NCBI GenBank assembly: GCA_015501585.1
Contig: JADNRY010000001.1
Span: forward strand, 620,001-684,000
DNA from: Rhodocollybia butyracea
Lineage: Eukaryota; Basidiomycota; Agaricomycetes; Agaricales; Omphalotaceae
Length of the DNA stretch: 64,000 nt
Direction of reading: 5' to 3'
Both the position numbers and the translations under genes were made by a program. Of the stretch, positions 22,940 through 34,349 are shown in pieces. The notes beneath the pieces are model-generated. The model worked only from the letters and a program-made list of their open reading frames with translations, did not search any database and had not been told where the DNA came from. Each line of letters begins with the position of its first letter. Position 1 is the first letter of the stretch.

Positions 22940-24500
22940 ATGTCTACGCGTCAGGCTACGCCAGGGCCTAGCGGCACCAGTGGTATCTCTACCTCCAGGA
23001 AAAGAACCAGTTCCGAAGTTCTCAGTGAGGCAGATGTCTCCGTATTCAAGAAACTAAAGGCGGAACCTCTTGTCGTGACACAGAACGACAAGAAAAAACG
23101 AAAGAAGAAGAAGAAGAAAACGATACCCATTACTGGTCCTCGGCTCAATCTGAAGCCTACCATAGTACCACGCATAACGCCTCCTGCTAAATCTTTTGAT
23201 AGAAACGAGAGAATTGCTGTCATTGTAAGCCTAAAACTATTTGACGTACTCTTTCACTGACCTACTAGTTAACAGCCTTCCCTTGACACGCCGAACACCA
23301 TCCAAGCGGCTCCTGTACCAAATCCAGACGACGTAATCGAAAAGTTGAATGCTGAAATCGCGTCGAAATCCACTGCAAGTCCTTACTTTGTTTATCGTAG
23401 CTTCAATCTAATCCATTCCATTTTAGCTTATCGACAAACATGAAAATGCCATGTCCCAAATTCAACAAAATATTACCTGCCAGATCTGCCTTGACCTCCT
23501 ATATAAACCTTTCGCGATTGCGCCCTGCGGGCATATAGCTTGCTACTCATGCCTCATGTCTTGGTTTTCGCGTTCCACCGACGAACAAGCAGCGGATCAG
23601 CTACCGGTTTATTATCGTAAAAAGACCTGTCCTCATTGCCGAGCCACCGTTCGCGAGCCCCCAGTCGAAGTTTGGGCAATCAAAAACATCGTGAACAGCC
23701 TCATAGGGACTGGTTTGTTGGATGGAATTTCGGCTCCTATCGACAAACCGACCGAGACCGAGCCTCCGAAAGACGAGCTGTGGAAGAATGTTTTCCGTCC
23801 GCTTCCTTCTCTAGCTGACCGCGAAGAAGTTGGAATCTTTGACGAAGAAGATGGAGGCGTATATCGCTGCATAGACTGCACCCATGAGATTGCCAATGGC
23901 GAATGTACACATTGTCATCGCGTATACGCTGGTCACGACCTATTCGAATTAGATTATGACAGCGAGGATGATCTAGGTCAAGTCATGAATGTGTTTTTGC
24001 CGCCAGTTTTTGGAGAGGTCTTTGACGACGAAGAGGACTACTTTGAAGAGGAAGAGTACCATCACGGTTGGTGGGCGGGTAATGGAATTGACGTCTTCTC
24101 CGGTTCAGAAGACGAAGACGGATCTGGCTCATTGGATGGGTTTATAGACGACGGTGATGTTCACCACCTAGAAGTTGAGGACCATCTTGATCTTGACTCT
24201 GATGGTGTTGATGCGTCAACTTTGAGTCAGGGGCCCACGCAGATCATTGAAGTTTTCGACGACGATGAAGACGAAACGGTCCTTCCATCACGATCCACGC
24301 GTGCCCGACGAGCCATCAATGTGATCTCTGATGACGACGATGATTCGGATGGCAGTGGGGGACAGGCTGAAGAAGATGAGGATGGCAACGACTTTGCAGC
24401 CAATGATATTAATGAAATCTACTTCGAGGACGACGATGACCCCGGTCCCGCGGAGTTTACTTACTCGGACGACTACCTTGAGGATGACGACCTTTATTAG
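22940..24500 (+). CDS. RING-HC finger protein, probable E3 ubiquitin ligase
   Basis: Exons 22940-23224, 23276-23374, 23427-24500; 485 aa. A basic N-terminus (KKKRKKKKKK) is a likely nuclear signal. A coiled/linker segment runs from about residues 95-140. The C3HC4 RING has C146, C149, C162, H164, C167, C170, C196 and C199 (CQICLDLLYKPFAIAPCGHIAC...CPHC). A second Cys cluster, YRCIDCTHEIANGECTHCHRVY, looks like a small zinc ribbon. The C-terminal 250 residues are extremely acidic (Asp/Glu runs), as in nuclear chromatin-associated ligases. It resembles the Chfr/Rad18-like class in RING layout only; no FHA or SAP domain is present. Intron 23375-23426 uses a GC donor: the nearby GT would break the frame. 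Confidence 0.85.
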
Positions 24501-24741
24501 AGCTTCCTTCTCCTTCCCTCAATTTGTACGTGCTAAAGTGCTACCCTCTCGATATGTATCAATACATCCATACTTTAACATCTCCCACATACTACTAGCG
24601 AGACCTCTTTATAAAGCTAAATAAGCGCGCGCTCCACGTACTTTTCTGTAACATCCACTGTCACCCAGATCTAAACACTATGTGCCAATAAAGCCAGTAA
24701 TTATTCGAGATATCACCTCAATATACTGCAGAAAGTCAAAA

Positions 24742-27700
24742 ATGGTTACCAATACTGCACATAGGAATCCGCGAGCAACACCAGCTTCTCCCTCGCTGAG
24801 CACTCTTCTTCTCGTTGGTTTCGTCTTTCACCTGGTATTCATCTACTCTGTCTTCGATTGTTACTTTACTAGCCCTGTTGTGCAAGGGATGCAAGCGTTT
24901 AACACGAGCCGGGGTGGAAACGGGTTAAGTAAAAGAGTCGTATTGATCTCTGGTAAGTAAGTTTGTCATAACCTCTGGAACCTGACACCGATATCTTTAT
25001 AGCCGATGGCTTACGCGCCGATTTACTGTTTGAGCCGAATGGTTTCCTGAACGCACTATCCTCTAATGACACGGAAGGAGTAGATATCGTTGCACCTTAC
25101 CTACGGTCGATAATTTCCTCACGAGGCGCGTTTGGAGTTTCTCATACACGGTACTTTTGTCGCTCGTTCCAAGATCATTCCTTCTCAAATTCGTCACCTG
25201 AAACGTAGGGTACCAACGGAAAGCCGGCCTGGTCACGTAGCACTCATCGCTGGCATGTATGAAGATGTTTCGGCCGTCACAAAGGGATGGAAGGTCAATC
25301 CGGTCGAGTTTGACTCGGTTTTCAATCGGAGTACGGGAACATGGGCATTCGGAAGTCCAGATATTGCAAGTCGCATCCTCTCTCTCTAAATGTTGGTGAT
25401 TCACCGACAATAACGCATATCACAGGTTCCAATGTTCACTCAAGGCTCCCAAGGAAGGGTTAGGGAATGGTGCTATGACGAGAGCGAAGAGGACTTTACG
25501 AAGGCAAGCCAGAGTTTTGAGAATGAAGAAAGATCCTTCGCTCACGGTTAAGAAGGACGCGACTGCTTTGGACATCTGGGTCCTCGACCAACTACGTAGA
25601 CTACTACAAGATTCCAATTCCGCTGGGTTGCTCCGCCGGCGCGGTACTGTCTTCTTTCTCCATCTACTCGGCCTTGACACCACCGGACATTCCTACCGGC
25701 CCTTTTCAAGGGAGTACATGCATAATATTCAGGTCGTCGATTCTATCGTCCGCCAGGTCGAGGAATTGCTAGACGATTTTTATGAACACGATGGAGAAAC
25801 AAGCTTTGTGTTTACGGCAGACCATGGCATGAGTGTCATTGGGAATCATGGTGATGGCCATCCTGATAATACCAGAACACCCTATGTCGTATGGGGGAAA
25901 GGTATACGCGGCCCTTTAATTGATTCAGATCCCACACTGTCCTCGCACGATGCGTACTCGCAAGGATGGGATCTCTGGTCCAGTTCAAATGAACTTTTAT
26001 ACCGGCGCGACATTGAGCAAGCAGACCTTGCACCACTCATGACTACTCTTCTTGGGACCGACTGGCCAGTAAATAGTGTAGGAGTCGTTCCTGTGGATTT
26101 GCTGGATCCTTCTGGTTTATCCATGAAGGAAGGGGATGTGAAAGAGAGATCCTTTAAAACACAGGTCATGCTCGTCAATGCAAAGGTGATTTTAGAACAG
26201 TATCGCGTCAAACATGGTGCGTGTCTTCCTCACCAATTCATCCTTGTATTCTCAGTAACGCGCCAACAGACCTCAAACATTCTCATAAACTCTTTTATAC
26301 TCCGTTTCCGCCTTTGGCGGGTGACCAGTATCCTCAAGAGTTGGAACGGATCGAGGAACTCATTAGTGACGTGGATCGAAATATTTTGGCTTACGACGAA
26401 GCTCGTCGACGCTCTATGCACCTCATTACCACCGGTCTCGCAGGGCTGCATTACCTCCAGACCTATGAGCGGACTGTCATCCGCTCTATGGTGACAGCAG
26501 CGTATACGGGTTGGGCGGCGTGGGCAGGATGCTGGGTTTTCTTCCGTTCAACATTATCAGCAACTTCAACTACAGGAGCAATGCTGGTGCATATTATCAG
26601 CGCCGCGGCATTACTTGCTATGGGCGGGATGTTCTGGCTGGAACAGTCTCCGTGGACGTATTATCTGTATCTAACATTCCCCGTAAGCTCAAGGCCTTTG
26701 CTTACAATACATCCCTTCCTGATAAACGTTAGGTCTTTTTCTGGGACCGTGTCCTTTCCAGCTTTGTGACTGCGGATATAACGTTGTACTCTGTCGATTT
26801 GATGACTCTTAACAAAAGAAGGATCATCGGAAATGCTTTGCTAGTAGGAAGCTCACTAGTCGGTATGGTACTTGGATATACACATCGATCGCTATGGAGC
26901 GCTGGATTTGTTATTATTGGTGTTGTTTGGCCTGCGACACGGTGGAAGTCAGAGACCCAAAAAGCATTAGGTGAATTCGCTTCTACTGTCTGTTTTTGTA
27001 CTCAACAAACTATCGATACAGGTCATAAATGTTGGATGTGGACTCTATCGTGTTTAGTGACCGCGATGTTTCCATTATTGGAAGTGAACAAGGAGGAGAG
27101 CTTGGTGAATATGTAAGCGCGTGTCTCTCTGCTTATCGTTGATGCTCACGAAGTTTGTCGGTAGAATCTTCGGTGGTCTTTCAGCACTTGCTGTGGGCGG
27201 CATGATCTTGAGATATATATATATACTCATCCCACCTCAATCGAGTAAGAATACTCTGGTACTTTTTGGTGTTCAGGTGAGGACCAAAGCGTTTCGTTCT
27301 TGTAATTACTCCTCATGCGATCTGTAGACTCTCCTCATCCTCTCTATGCTTTTCGTCACCTGCATATCAACCCTCAGTCTTCAAGCAAAGCACGGGTTGC
27401 CAGTTTGGTGCCAGATTGTTGGCTGGGCACTGTTTGGCGAGTAACTTTGGTTTGTAGTAAGGGTTCCATTTGATAACTTCCGTCTTTACAGCCCTTTCCC
27501 TCTTTGTCGCCTTCATTCCGGGACTTCCCGTCGAGTCATCCTCCCCAGCCGCTAAATATGTTCTTTATTTACGCTACCTTCTCGGTATCACCCCGCTCTT
27601 TATCATCCTTTCGCTCAGCGATGAGACTTTGTTCTTCGTATCTTATGCTCTTGTCATGGGACTATGGGTTGTAGTAGAAGAAGCTATAGGAAAACAACGA

Positions 27701-28473
27701 AGCAAATCTAGCAAAAGCTCCGCAGAGAATCTGTCAACGTACCATTTTCAAGCAGACGATCTCAGAATTGTACTCTTTTTCTTGTTTTTTGTTCAGACTG
27801 CGTTCTTTGGTACTGGAAAGTGAGTGACGCTTTGTTATCTCGAACCGCTCTCTACAGCTAAGTATATATTAACAGTGTGGCATCCGTCTCGTCCTTCTAT
27901 CTCTCACCGGTCTACCGTCTGGTGAATATCTACGTTTTTATCTGTTCTGTCAGCGTTATTTATGTATATTCTCTAGATCCCAGTGTTTAATCCATTTTTT
28001 ATGAGTGGGCTTCTGGTGAGTTTTTATTGGTTCATCCGGACGTCGTTGTTTAACGGATTGTCTAGATATGCAAAATTATTGCACCCTACGTGATGCTCGC
28101 GATTAGTACCGCCGCCGTAACCCATACACTGGGCTTGCCCCCATTCTCGTTGTTCCTTGTTGCTCTTACCGTAACAGATGGTAAAGAGCAGTATGTTCGC
28201 TTGCTGAAAAGGTACTGAGTGCTTTAACATAGGAATGACTTTAATGTTCTTCTTCAATGTTACCGATACCGGTGAGCTTGACCTCGCGCCGTTTTAATAA
28301 TACTAACGTCGTATTGCTCAGGTTCATGGCTCGAGATCGGACAGACCATATCATTCTTCGTTATTGCTTCCCTTTTGACATTGTGGTCTGGAGGAGTTTG
28401 TATCGTCGGGGAGCTTTTGATGGAGAGCGTACTTCGAGGGAGTGTAGAGAACGCCAAAAAAAAGCAAAAATAG
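24742..28473 (+). CDS. MCD4: GPI ethanolamine phosphate transferase 1 (Mcd4 / PIG-N)
   Basis: Sixteen exons: 24742-24952, 25003-25150, 25209-25365, 25426-25503, 25553-26216, 26270-26682, 26733-26970, 27022-27112, 27165-27276, 27328-27436, 27492-27819, 27876-27921, 27977-28015, 28066-28180, 28233-28271, 28322-28473; 979 aa, normal for the family. An N-terminal membrane anchor ([18 protein letters not shown]) is followed by the ER-lumenal phosphodiesterase-like domain: ADGLRAD (71-77), [42 protein letters not shown] (232-244), FTADHGM (metal binding), [16 protein letters not shown]. The C-terminal half has many transmembrane segments ending [12 protein letters not shown]. It adds ethanolamine phosphate to the first mannose of GPI anchors. 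Three of 15 introns (25366-25425, 25504-25552, 27437-27491) need GC donors; total coding length 2940 nt is in frame only with these. Confidence 0.95.
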
Positions 28474-28675
28474 AGATAATCAACCTATCGATACCTGGGG
28501 ATCCAAAAAGGCGATAAAATATTATATAATTTATTTGTTTAAATACGTAGATCTCAATCAGCACCCACAGCGCGCTTCCGTCCTAGCGTGTATTTGGCGC
28601 AACCGTTTACTCTGTAACGTATCTACCAATATCCTCTGCTACTCGAAATCATCCTGATAGTGTTAGTTAGAAAGG

Positions 28676-29155
28676 ATGGCACCCAGACCTCGCTTCTTGA
28701 ACGACATCTACAATGATTATCCAGATAATACCTCGACCAAGGTAGTCGAGCTCCAAGCAGCAGATCGATCTTATCCAGGCTACGGCGACCGATATGTTCT
28801 TCTCCAGTGGTCGAATGGAAAGGATGCTGAAGGAGACGAGGTCACCCAGATCATACAACTCAGCGGCATGGCAGGCAACTACGCCTATTACTATCCTCTG
28901 GCCAAGAAACAAGTAGCGGGATCAAGGATCGAGAACACAATCTTTCCACTCGGTAATTTCACTTGTGCAGAGCGTGAAAGGATCCTGGCTCTTGCGGACA
29001 GTACTACATTCGAGAAGACATCCGTTGTCAATAGTTGTCGCACATGGACCAGGGACCTCTTGATGGCGATGGTCAACGAAAATCTCTTGTCGATGACAAC
29101 GTTCAATGAGATTGACGAACAGGTTCCTCTTTTGAAACGCCAGCCAGAGGCCTGA
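28676..29155 (+). CDS. Unnamed small protein, intronless
   Basis: Single exon, 159 aa, starting MAPRPRFLNDIYNDYPD. No signal peptide or membrane segment. Notable pieces: YGDRYVLLQWSNG, CRTWTRDLLMAMV and IDEQVPLLKR. I do not recognise a named domain. The lack of introns in an intron-dense region and ordinary codon use suggest either a young gene or a compact fungus-specific family. It follows MCD4 on the same strand after 200 bp. Confidence 0.65.
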   Translation: MAPRPRFLNDIYNDYPDNTSTKVVELQAADRSYPGYGDRYVLLQWSNGKDAEGDEVTQIIQLSGMAGNYAYYYPLAKKQVAGSRIENTIFPLGNFTCAERERILALADSTTFEKTSVVNSCRTWTRDLLMAMVNENLLSMTTFNEIDEQVPLLKRQPEA

Positions 29156-29923
29156 TTTCGCACTGGAGTGCGCACATTCTTTTTATCATGTTTGAGTTCA
29201 TCATGGCTAATGACCCTAATTATCTATCTTCTATCAGGTCTCGTCCTCTTGGATTAGGACACAATCCCATTGAGGAACAGCTAGGGCAGAGTCCAGTGGC
29301 CACATACTAATACTGATCTCAAGTTTTTACTGTGCTTTGCATCCAAATTGATACTTGTAGCGTAGGGCCTCATGGCATTCATACGATCTCTGAGAGTGAG
29401 TTCCACGCGTGCACGTCCTTTGAAAATCATTCTTCGGCTCACGCAAACTGGATTCATAGACAACGACCCTGAATTTCCTTTCATGTCGGCTTCAAAGCAT
29501 TGCAAGGAAAAAGACGGTATAGAAAGAAACTGACAGTGGCTGTGTCGAACCACGCGGACCGAAATTAGCAATGTTGCAAAATTAGCAATGTCGCAATCAG
29601 CAAGCAGAATGGCGACTGTGACGGCGCCAAACTTCCTTTCTTTCCCGTACCATCAAATCGATGATTAGCGTGCTGAGTTACGAAGAAAAAGTTCGCTATC
29701 AGTTCGCTAGCAGGCGACAAGGGACGTAAAGTTTAGCGATGGGCCACCGGCAAGCGACGCCGACGGAAGATTACATGTGCCCGGTTACTTTTTTCTTTTC
29801 CGAATTCGTCCTGCAAAAAGTCTCGTTGCTCTATACGAACTCCGTATTAAATATTGGTCGTGGAAAACTATTTATCATTCGAGCTCCCTCCTGTCTTCCC
29901 ACAATCTGACAATCGAGACAGCT
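29156..29923. other. Intergenic, no feature seen
   Basis: 768 bp. Only a direct repeat of ttagcaatgt(t/c)gcaa near 29565-29595 is visible. No coding support. Confidence 0.5.
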
Positions 29924-30560
29924 ATGGACACACCTTTTCCACCACTCAGCCCCAGCCCCAGTTCCTCTCCTTCGCCTGACATATATGCCACGAACGAGTC
30001 GCAGTCTTCACGAACCAAACTCGAGAAAAGGTTTAAACCAACTCTCATTCTCGAAAATTGTGGTAGTGTTGCTCGAGACCATCTAGCATCCGAGCGAACT
30101 TTCCTAGCCTATTCTCGGACAAGCCTTGCTATAGCTGCTACAGGCGTAGGTGCGCAAACTCACATCTACCGTACTAAATGATTCTCTGAAGTTGCTTGCC
30201 CTTCCCCTAGCTCTTGTGCAGCTACTTACTATATCTATTGAAGCTTCGGGCCAAAGGCCATTACACCTGGAACCGACATCGACACAGATCCACAAGTATG
30301 CCAGACCTTTAGGTGCAGCGATGGTTATATTCTCTATAATCCTTCTCATCACTGGTGCGTACAGTCCCCGTACAGTCCATATATTGCACGAGTCCTTCTC
30401 ATGACCCTATCCATTCTCAGGATTAATACGCTATTTCTCAATACAAAAGTCTCTTACGCTCAATCAATTTCCAGTTGCCCGAGTGCTGATTATAGCTCTT
30501 TCACTTCCTCTTGGAGTGCTTATCATCGTTACATTCTGTTTGTTAGTTGCTCAGACATGA
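29924..30560 (+). CDS. DUF202 (YidH-type) small membrane protein
   Basis: Exons 29924-30149, 30211-30354, 30421-30560; 169 aa. A Ser/Pro-rich N-terminus precedes the family signature ARDHLASERTFLAYSRTSLAIAATGVALVQLL. Two further hydrophobic segments follow (AAMVIFSIILLITGLIRYF and VLIIALSLPLGVLIIVTFCLLVA). Fungal members sit in vacuolar or plasma membranes and are related to the N-terminal part of the VTC family's DUF202 region; the role is unclear. Ends 56 bp from the convergent M20 gene. Confidence 0.9.
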
Positions 30561-30616
30561 TTTTCCTTAGCTATATGTGGAACATAATCCTTTTGACTCC
30601 AATTTGATCATTACAT

Positions 30617-32634
30617 TTAAAGTTGCTGAGACTCTTCAAACGTCCTCTTAACCTGAATGACCAGTTTTGTCAAAAATTGCGACAAAATCATTACATGTAA
30701 CGATACTGACCTCTGCAAAGTACGCGCCGTCGATGAGCACCCGAATACCTGTGGCAGCCAGAGCCTTCGAAACGTCCAAGCATGCTTGGTGGGCCGCTGG
30801 CGTCGCTGCTGCTGCTGCGAAATCGCGGGTATGATTTCCGCCATTCAGCACCGTGGGGATCGCTAGTGAACAAACCGGTCTTTAGTTGGGTCCAATGAGG
30901 GAACATAGTGGTACATACCAAATCCGGGATGCAAAGATGGCAGGGCTGTCAGGGGATGAGACCTAATATTACGTATTCGAAGACGTTAGGGGCTAGGACG
31001 TACCATATGTGACGTTTCCCTAAAAGAGGGGATTGGAGTGAGGAAATCGAGTACAAGCTAAGAAGATCCTCACAAAATCAGTTGACGCGCTATGAATGCC
31101 CCACTCGTAATCAATCCCTCCGTATCGGCTTCGTATAACTCTGGCAACTTCATCCCCTAGCGATTATATGTTCAGCTGTGTAGTGGTACTATAACACAAG
31201 ACCCTTACCAAGCGCTTTGTTTTGTCGGATATCCGTCAGTGGTTCTTCCATTGTGATCTTATGTTCACATCCCGTAGCTTGGGCCGCAGCGCTATGAATA
31301 CGAGTAAGCAAAAGTTGAGGGACACCATGGAAGTCTACTTACGGAAAACAGGGCAGTATACGTTTCACCACATCGCCTAGTTCAGCCGCAGTAGAGGCTC
31401 GAATATAGCACTTATAATTCGCATAATCGGGAATAACTAGAGAAAATGAACATGAGTTGGAGGAATACTGAAGATACTTACCGTTGACTGCCCAGTCCTT
31501 TCCCTGAAAAATACCATGTACACGGACTGTAGGCTTTAGTTGCTGTCGGAGAGCAGATATGTTGTTATAAGCTAGAACTGCTGCATCAAGAGCGTTGATT
31601 CCTTCCCAAGGAGATAATGCCGCGTGGGCGCTATGAATAAACCTTTGTGAGTTTTTGGTCATTTGACTCCCGTTCGGAATACTTAACGTGTGTCCGAAAT
31701 ACTCTACGGAAAGCTGTTGAACAGCCAGGCAGCTTGACAAGCTGACTGAGCCCTTGGGCCCGGGGGCTGGGTGGCACCTGGCTTTATTTAGGCTCGTGAG
31801 AGATGAAGGAACGAAAACTTTCACATCAGGCAAGCCGCCATATCCTTGTACGCGCCGCTTTTCATCAAGCGTAGCTTTCCGGCTCCACCTTCTTCAGCTG
31901 GGTAAGATGACAGACCCATAAGCATTGATAAGGAAATGGGATCGGGATAAATGTCACCTGGGGTACCCAATAGTTGAATAGTCGCTGAGATGTTGAACTT
32001 CTCAAGGGCGGCCTTCATTGCGCATGCTACCGCGACGCCAGAGATGCAAATCAAGTTGTGACCACACGCGTGGCCGATCGCCTTGAGGTTGATCAAGAGA
32101 TGGGCATCGACACTAGCTTAAGATTAGCTACACCACTTACTGGAAGAGCGTCCATCTATTCGTAGAATGGGCATCAGCACTAGCTAAAGATTCACGCACG
32201 ACTTACTTCGGAGTTTACCCCAATGGTCCGTCCGCCTTGGCCATGTTTGTATGTTGCCAACCAAGCTGTTGGTAGATGGTAGTGCTGCTGAACTTCAAAC
32301 CCATGTTCAGACATGAATTTTGTCACTACGTCGTGAGTTCGTCTGTGATCGGGTCAATCGCCAGCTGGGTAATGTTTAAGATCGCGTACTCTTCTTCGTA
32401 TCTCAGCTCAGGATGTGCTAAAACAAGATATGATTCAGTATCCATTTCTTTGAAACGCGATGAAGATCTACCGTGAATATCTAAACTAAGTACCCTCAAC
32501 TCATCGCTCATCTCTTCGATCTTGCGCTCGATCTCGTCCAGAATATCAGGTCTGAAGATTTCGGACCCTGGAGTTTCTGGGACCGGAGGGCTTGTGTCTG
32601 CTGGCCTCCACACTTCAGCTTTGCCTTGTGCCAT
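30617..32634 (-). CDS. Peptidase M20 family amidohydrolase (PM20D2-like)
   Basis: Fifteen exons (minus): 32634-32472, 32417-32390, 32342-32207, 32155-32141, 32081-31958, 31897-31825, 31777-31688, 31630-31482, 31436-31343, 31291-31209, 31156-31074, 31019-31004, 30945-30919, 30862-30711, 30652-30617; 422 aa. Motifs: AHPELRYEE, EMDALPAIGHACGHN (metal ligands Asp and His, residues 110-122), LGTPAEEGGAGK (catalytic Glu pair), CHPAPG, FGHTAHAALSPWEGINALDAAV, and a C-terminal TVLNGGNHTRDFA. These place it with PM20D2/AbgB-type dipeptidases that hydrolyse odd or by-product dipeptides in the cytosol. Four exons are under 30 nt (15, 16, 27 and 28 nt). The introns flanking the 15-nt exon are similar in sequence. 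One 60-nt intron (31898-31957) is stop-free and in frame. Confidence 0.95.
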
Positions 32635-33920
32635 GGTCGATTCAATGATTGTGGGGAGACCAAAGTATTTGAATTTTAAGCGCTGGAAATCCAGCTACAT
32701 ATTTCAGTTCTTAATCAGTCATCCCTTCTCATGAAGCTACAACTCCTGTTTCAAAGACAGTGGAAACCACATGATACATCAACAACCTAAAGCTTGAACT
32801 CACTTAGTAGTAAAGTCACTTACAGTTATACTCGGTGGTATATCACGTTCAGGTAGAAATCATTCGGTATTAAAATACCAATCGTCCCTGCGCCTATGAA
32901 TTATGCTTTGACTCCAGAGATGGCGGCGGCAGCGATTGGTTTTCATTGCTGCGAGTCAGTGAATCACAGAGATCTCCAGCTCTTACTGTAGTAGGCATGC
33001 ATTAGGACTACGAAATCTCAAGCTAAGCGTTGAAGAGATCACTGTCTCGAGACACCGGCCGAGAACCAGCACCTATGGGTGTCGGTCTACTTGGTTGGAT
33101 TCTGGACTCTACAGAAGTAGAATGAACCACAAGGATAGAAGTATCCCTGTGGTTCTCGCCGAGAGTCTCGTGGCTGTTTGGTTTGCATTTGGACAAGATC
33201 TCGGGAGATACATCATCCAAGTTCGTGCCTAAGACGCTAATTGTATAATTTTTGTTATTGTGTGGAGGAAGCGGTATTGATAACGAAAGAATGGGGCGTT
33301 CCTGTAGTCCAGAGTATGTCTAATTTCTTTCAGTTTGTGTCGACTAGAATTGGAGAATTAGGTAGTGAAGCCGGCGGTCATGGAATAGCCAATTATTTAT
33401 TTTGTTACCATTAGTACTTGCTGCAGTTCCTGTAATCATTGCTGGAACAACCGGGGGTCAAACGCTGCATTACCAACAACGGGACTTTTCTGCACTCCCC
33501 AATCTATGTATTATTGCAAAAAAGTTATCGTCCATTCAACATTCGCTTCCACGGCGTGAAGCCCATCATGAAGCCAGTCGAACAGTAATGGCATCGATGG
33601 TAGGGTTTCAAGACGCCAGGGCTGGTTTAGCCTCGGAGGTAAGGCTAAAAAGGTACGATGATAGTAAATCCAGAGGAAAACGAGTCGAGTTCTTGTATGG
33701 GTAGGATGCGAATAGGTTTTGTAAAGGGGAGAGAAAGTACCCAGGTGATGTATTGTTGATGCGTGTAGGCTATCACCCACCAACTACACGATGAAGCAGT
33801 GGCTGCGATACAGCAAAGTGGAAGGATTTTAGGTATATAGTCTGTGCTAAAAATACAACGTTGTCCAACAAGAGCAAGTATGACGGAGATGGTCCAAGAA
33901 GGCATCTTGTAGACCAGGTA
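32635..33920. other. 1.3-kb intergenic, no feature seen
   Basis: Several short frames on both strands, none with a recognisable domain. The plus frame 33402-33704 begins with a hydrophobic stretch but has no ATG and no intron signals. Confidence 0.5.
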
Positions 33921-34291
33921 TTATCTGCGTCGTTGGTTTCTCCTTCCATCCTCTGTAAAGTTATTAGTTTCACAACATGTTTAAAACAGAAACAATATGC
34001 ACCTTTTGTCTTTGCCTTTTTCGGAGCACTTTTACCACGTCTTTTCCTATCTTCAATATCCTGCAATCGCTGCTCCTCATCTTCGTCAGCGAGCTCGAGC
34101 TCTGGATACATTTTGGCTACCCGCGCAATATTCAACGTGGGCGGATAGTAGCTCATCATGGATGGCCCGCGTAAACGGGCGCGAAGATATTTGGCACCAG
34201 TTCGTATTCCAGTTGGGTTGTAGACAGTTTGGAAAATATTACAACGAAGCCTAATCAATGCCGCTAGACGTGAAGGTGCAACGTCGGCCAT
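33921..34291 (-). CDS. RSM27: Mitochondrial small-subunit ribosomal protein mS33 (Rsm27)
   Basis: Exons (minus): 34291-34003 and 33952-33921; 106 aa. NPTGIRTGAKYLRARLRGPSMMSYYPP, EDEEQRLQDIEDRKRRGKSAPKK and the basic tail match the MRP-S27/mS33 family (about 100-110 aa). Imported into the mitochondrial matrix and assembled into the 37S subunit. The unspliced frame runs on for 66 more codons; splicing at gtgcat/tacag gives the expected short basic end (KTKEDGRRNQRRR). Head to head with SUV3. Confidence 0.93.
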
Positions 34292-34349
34292 GGCCGTTTG
34301 AGCAAAAGATGTAAGATGGTCATGTGATGGAAATTTTCACCTTTCCTCC
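34292..34349. promoter_or_regulatory. 58-bp shared divergent promoter of RSM27 and SUV3
   Basis: Only 58 bp separate the two ATGs, so transcription starts and 5' leaders must overlap or be extremely short. Both products are mitochondrial gene-expression factors. Confidence 0.7.

Noticed and set aside
33402..33704. Secreted protein frame starting with a hydrophobic stretch
   Set aside because: No ATG start, no domain, and no clear splice structure.
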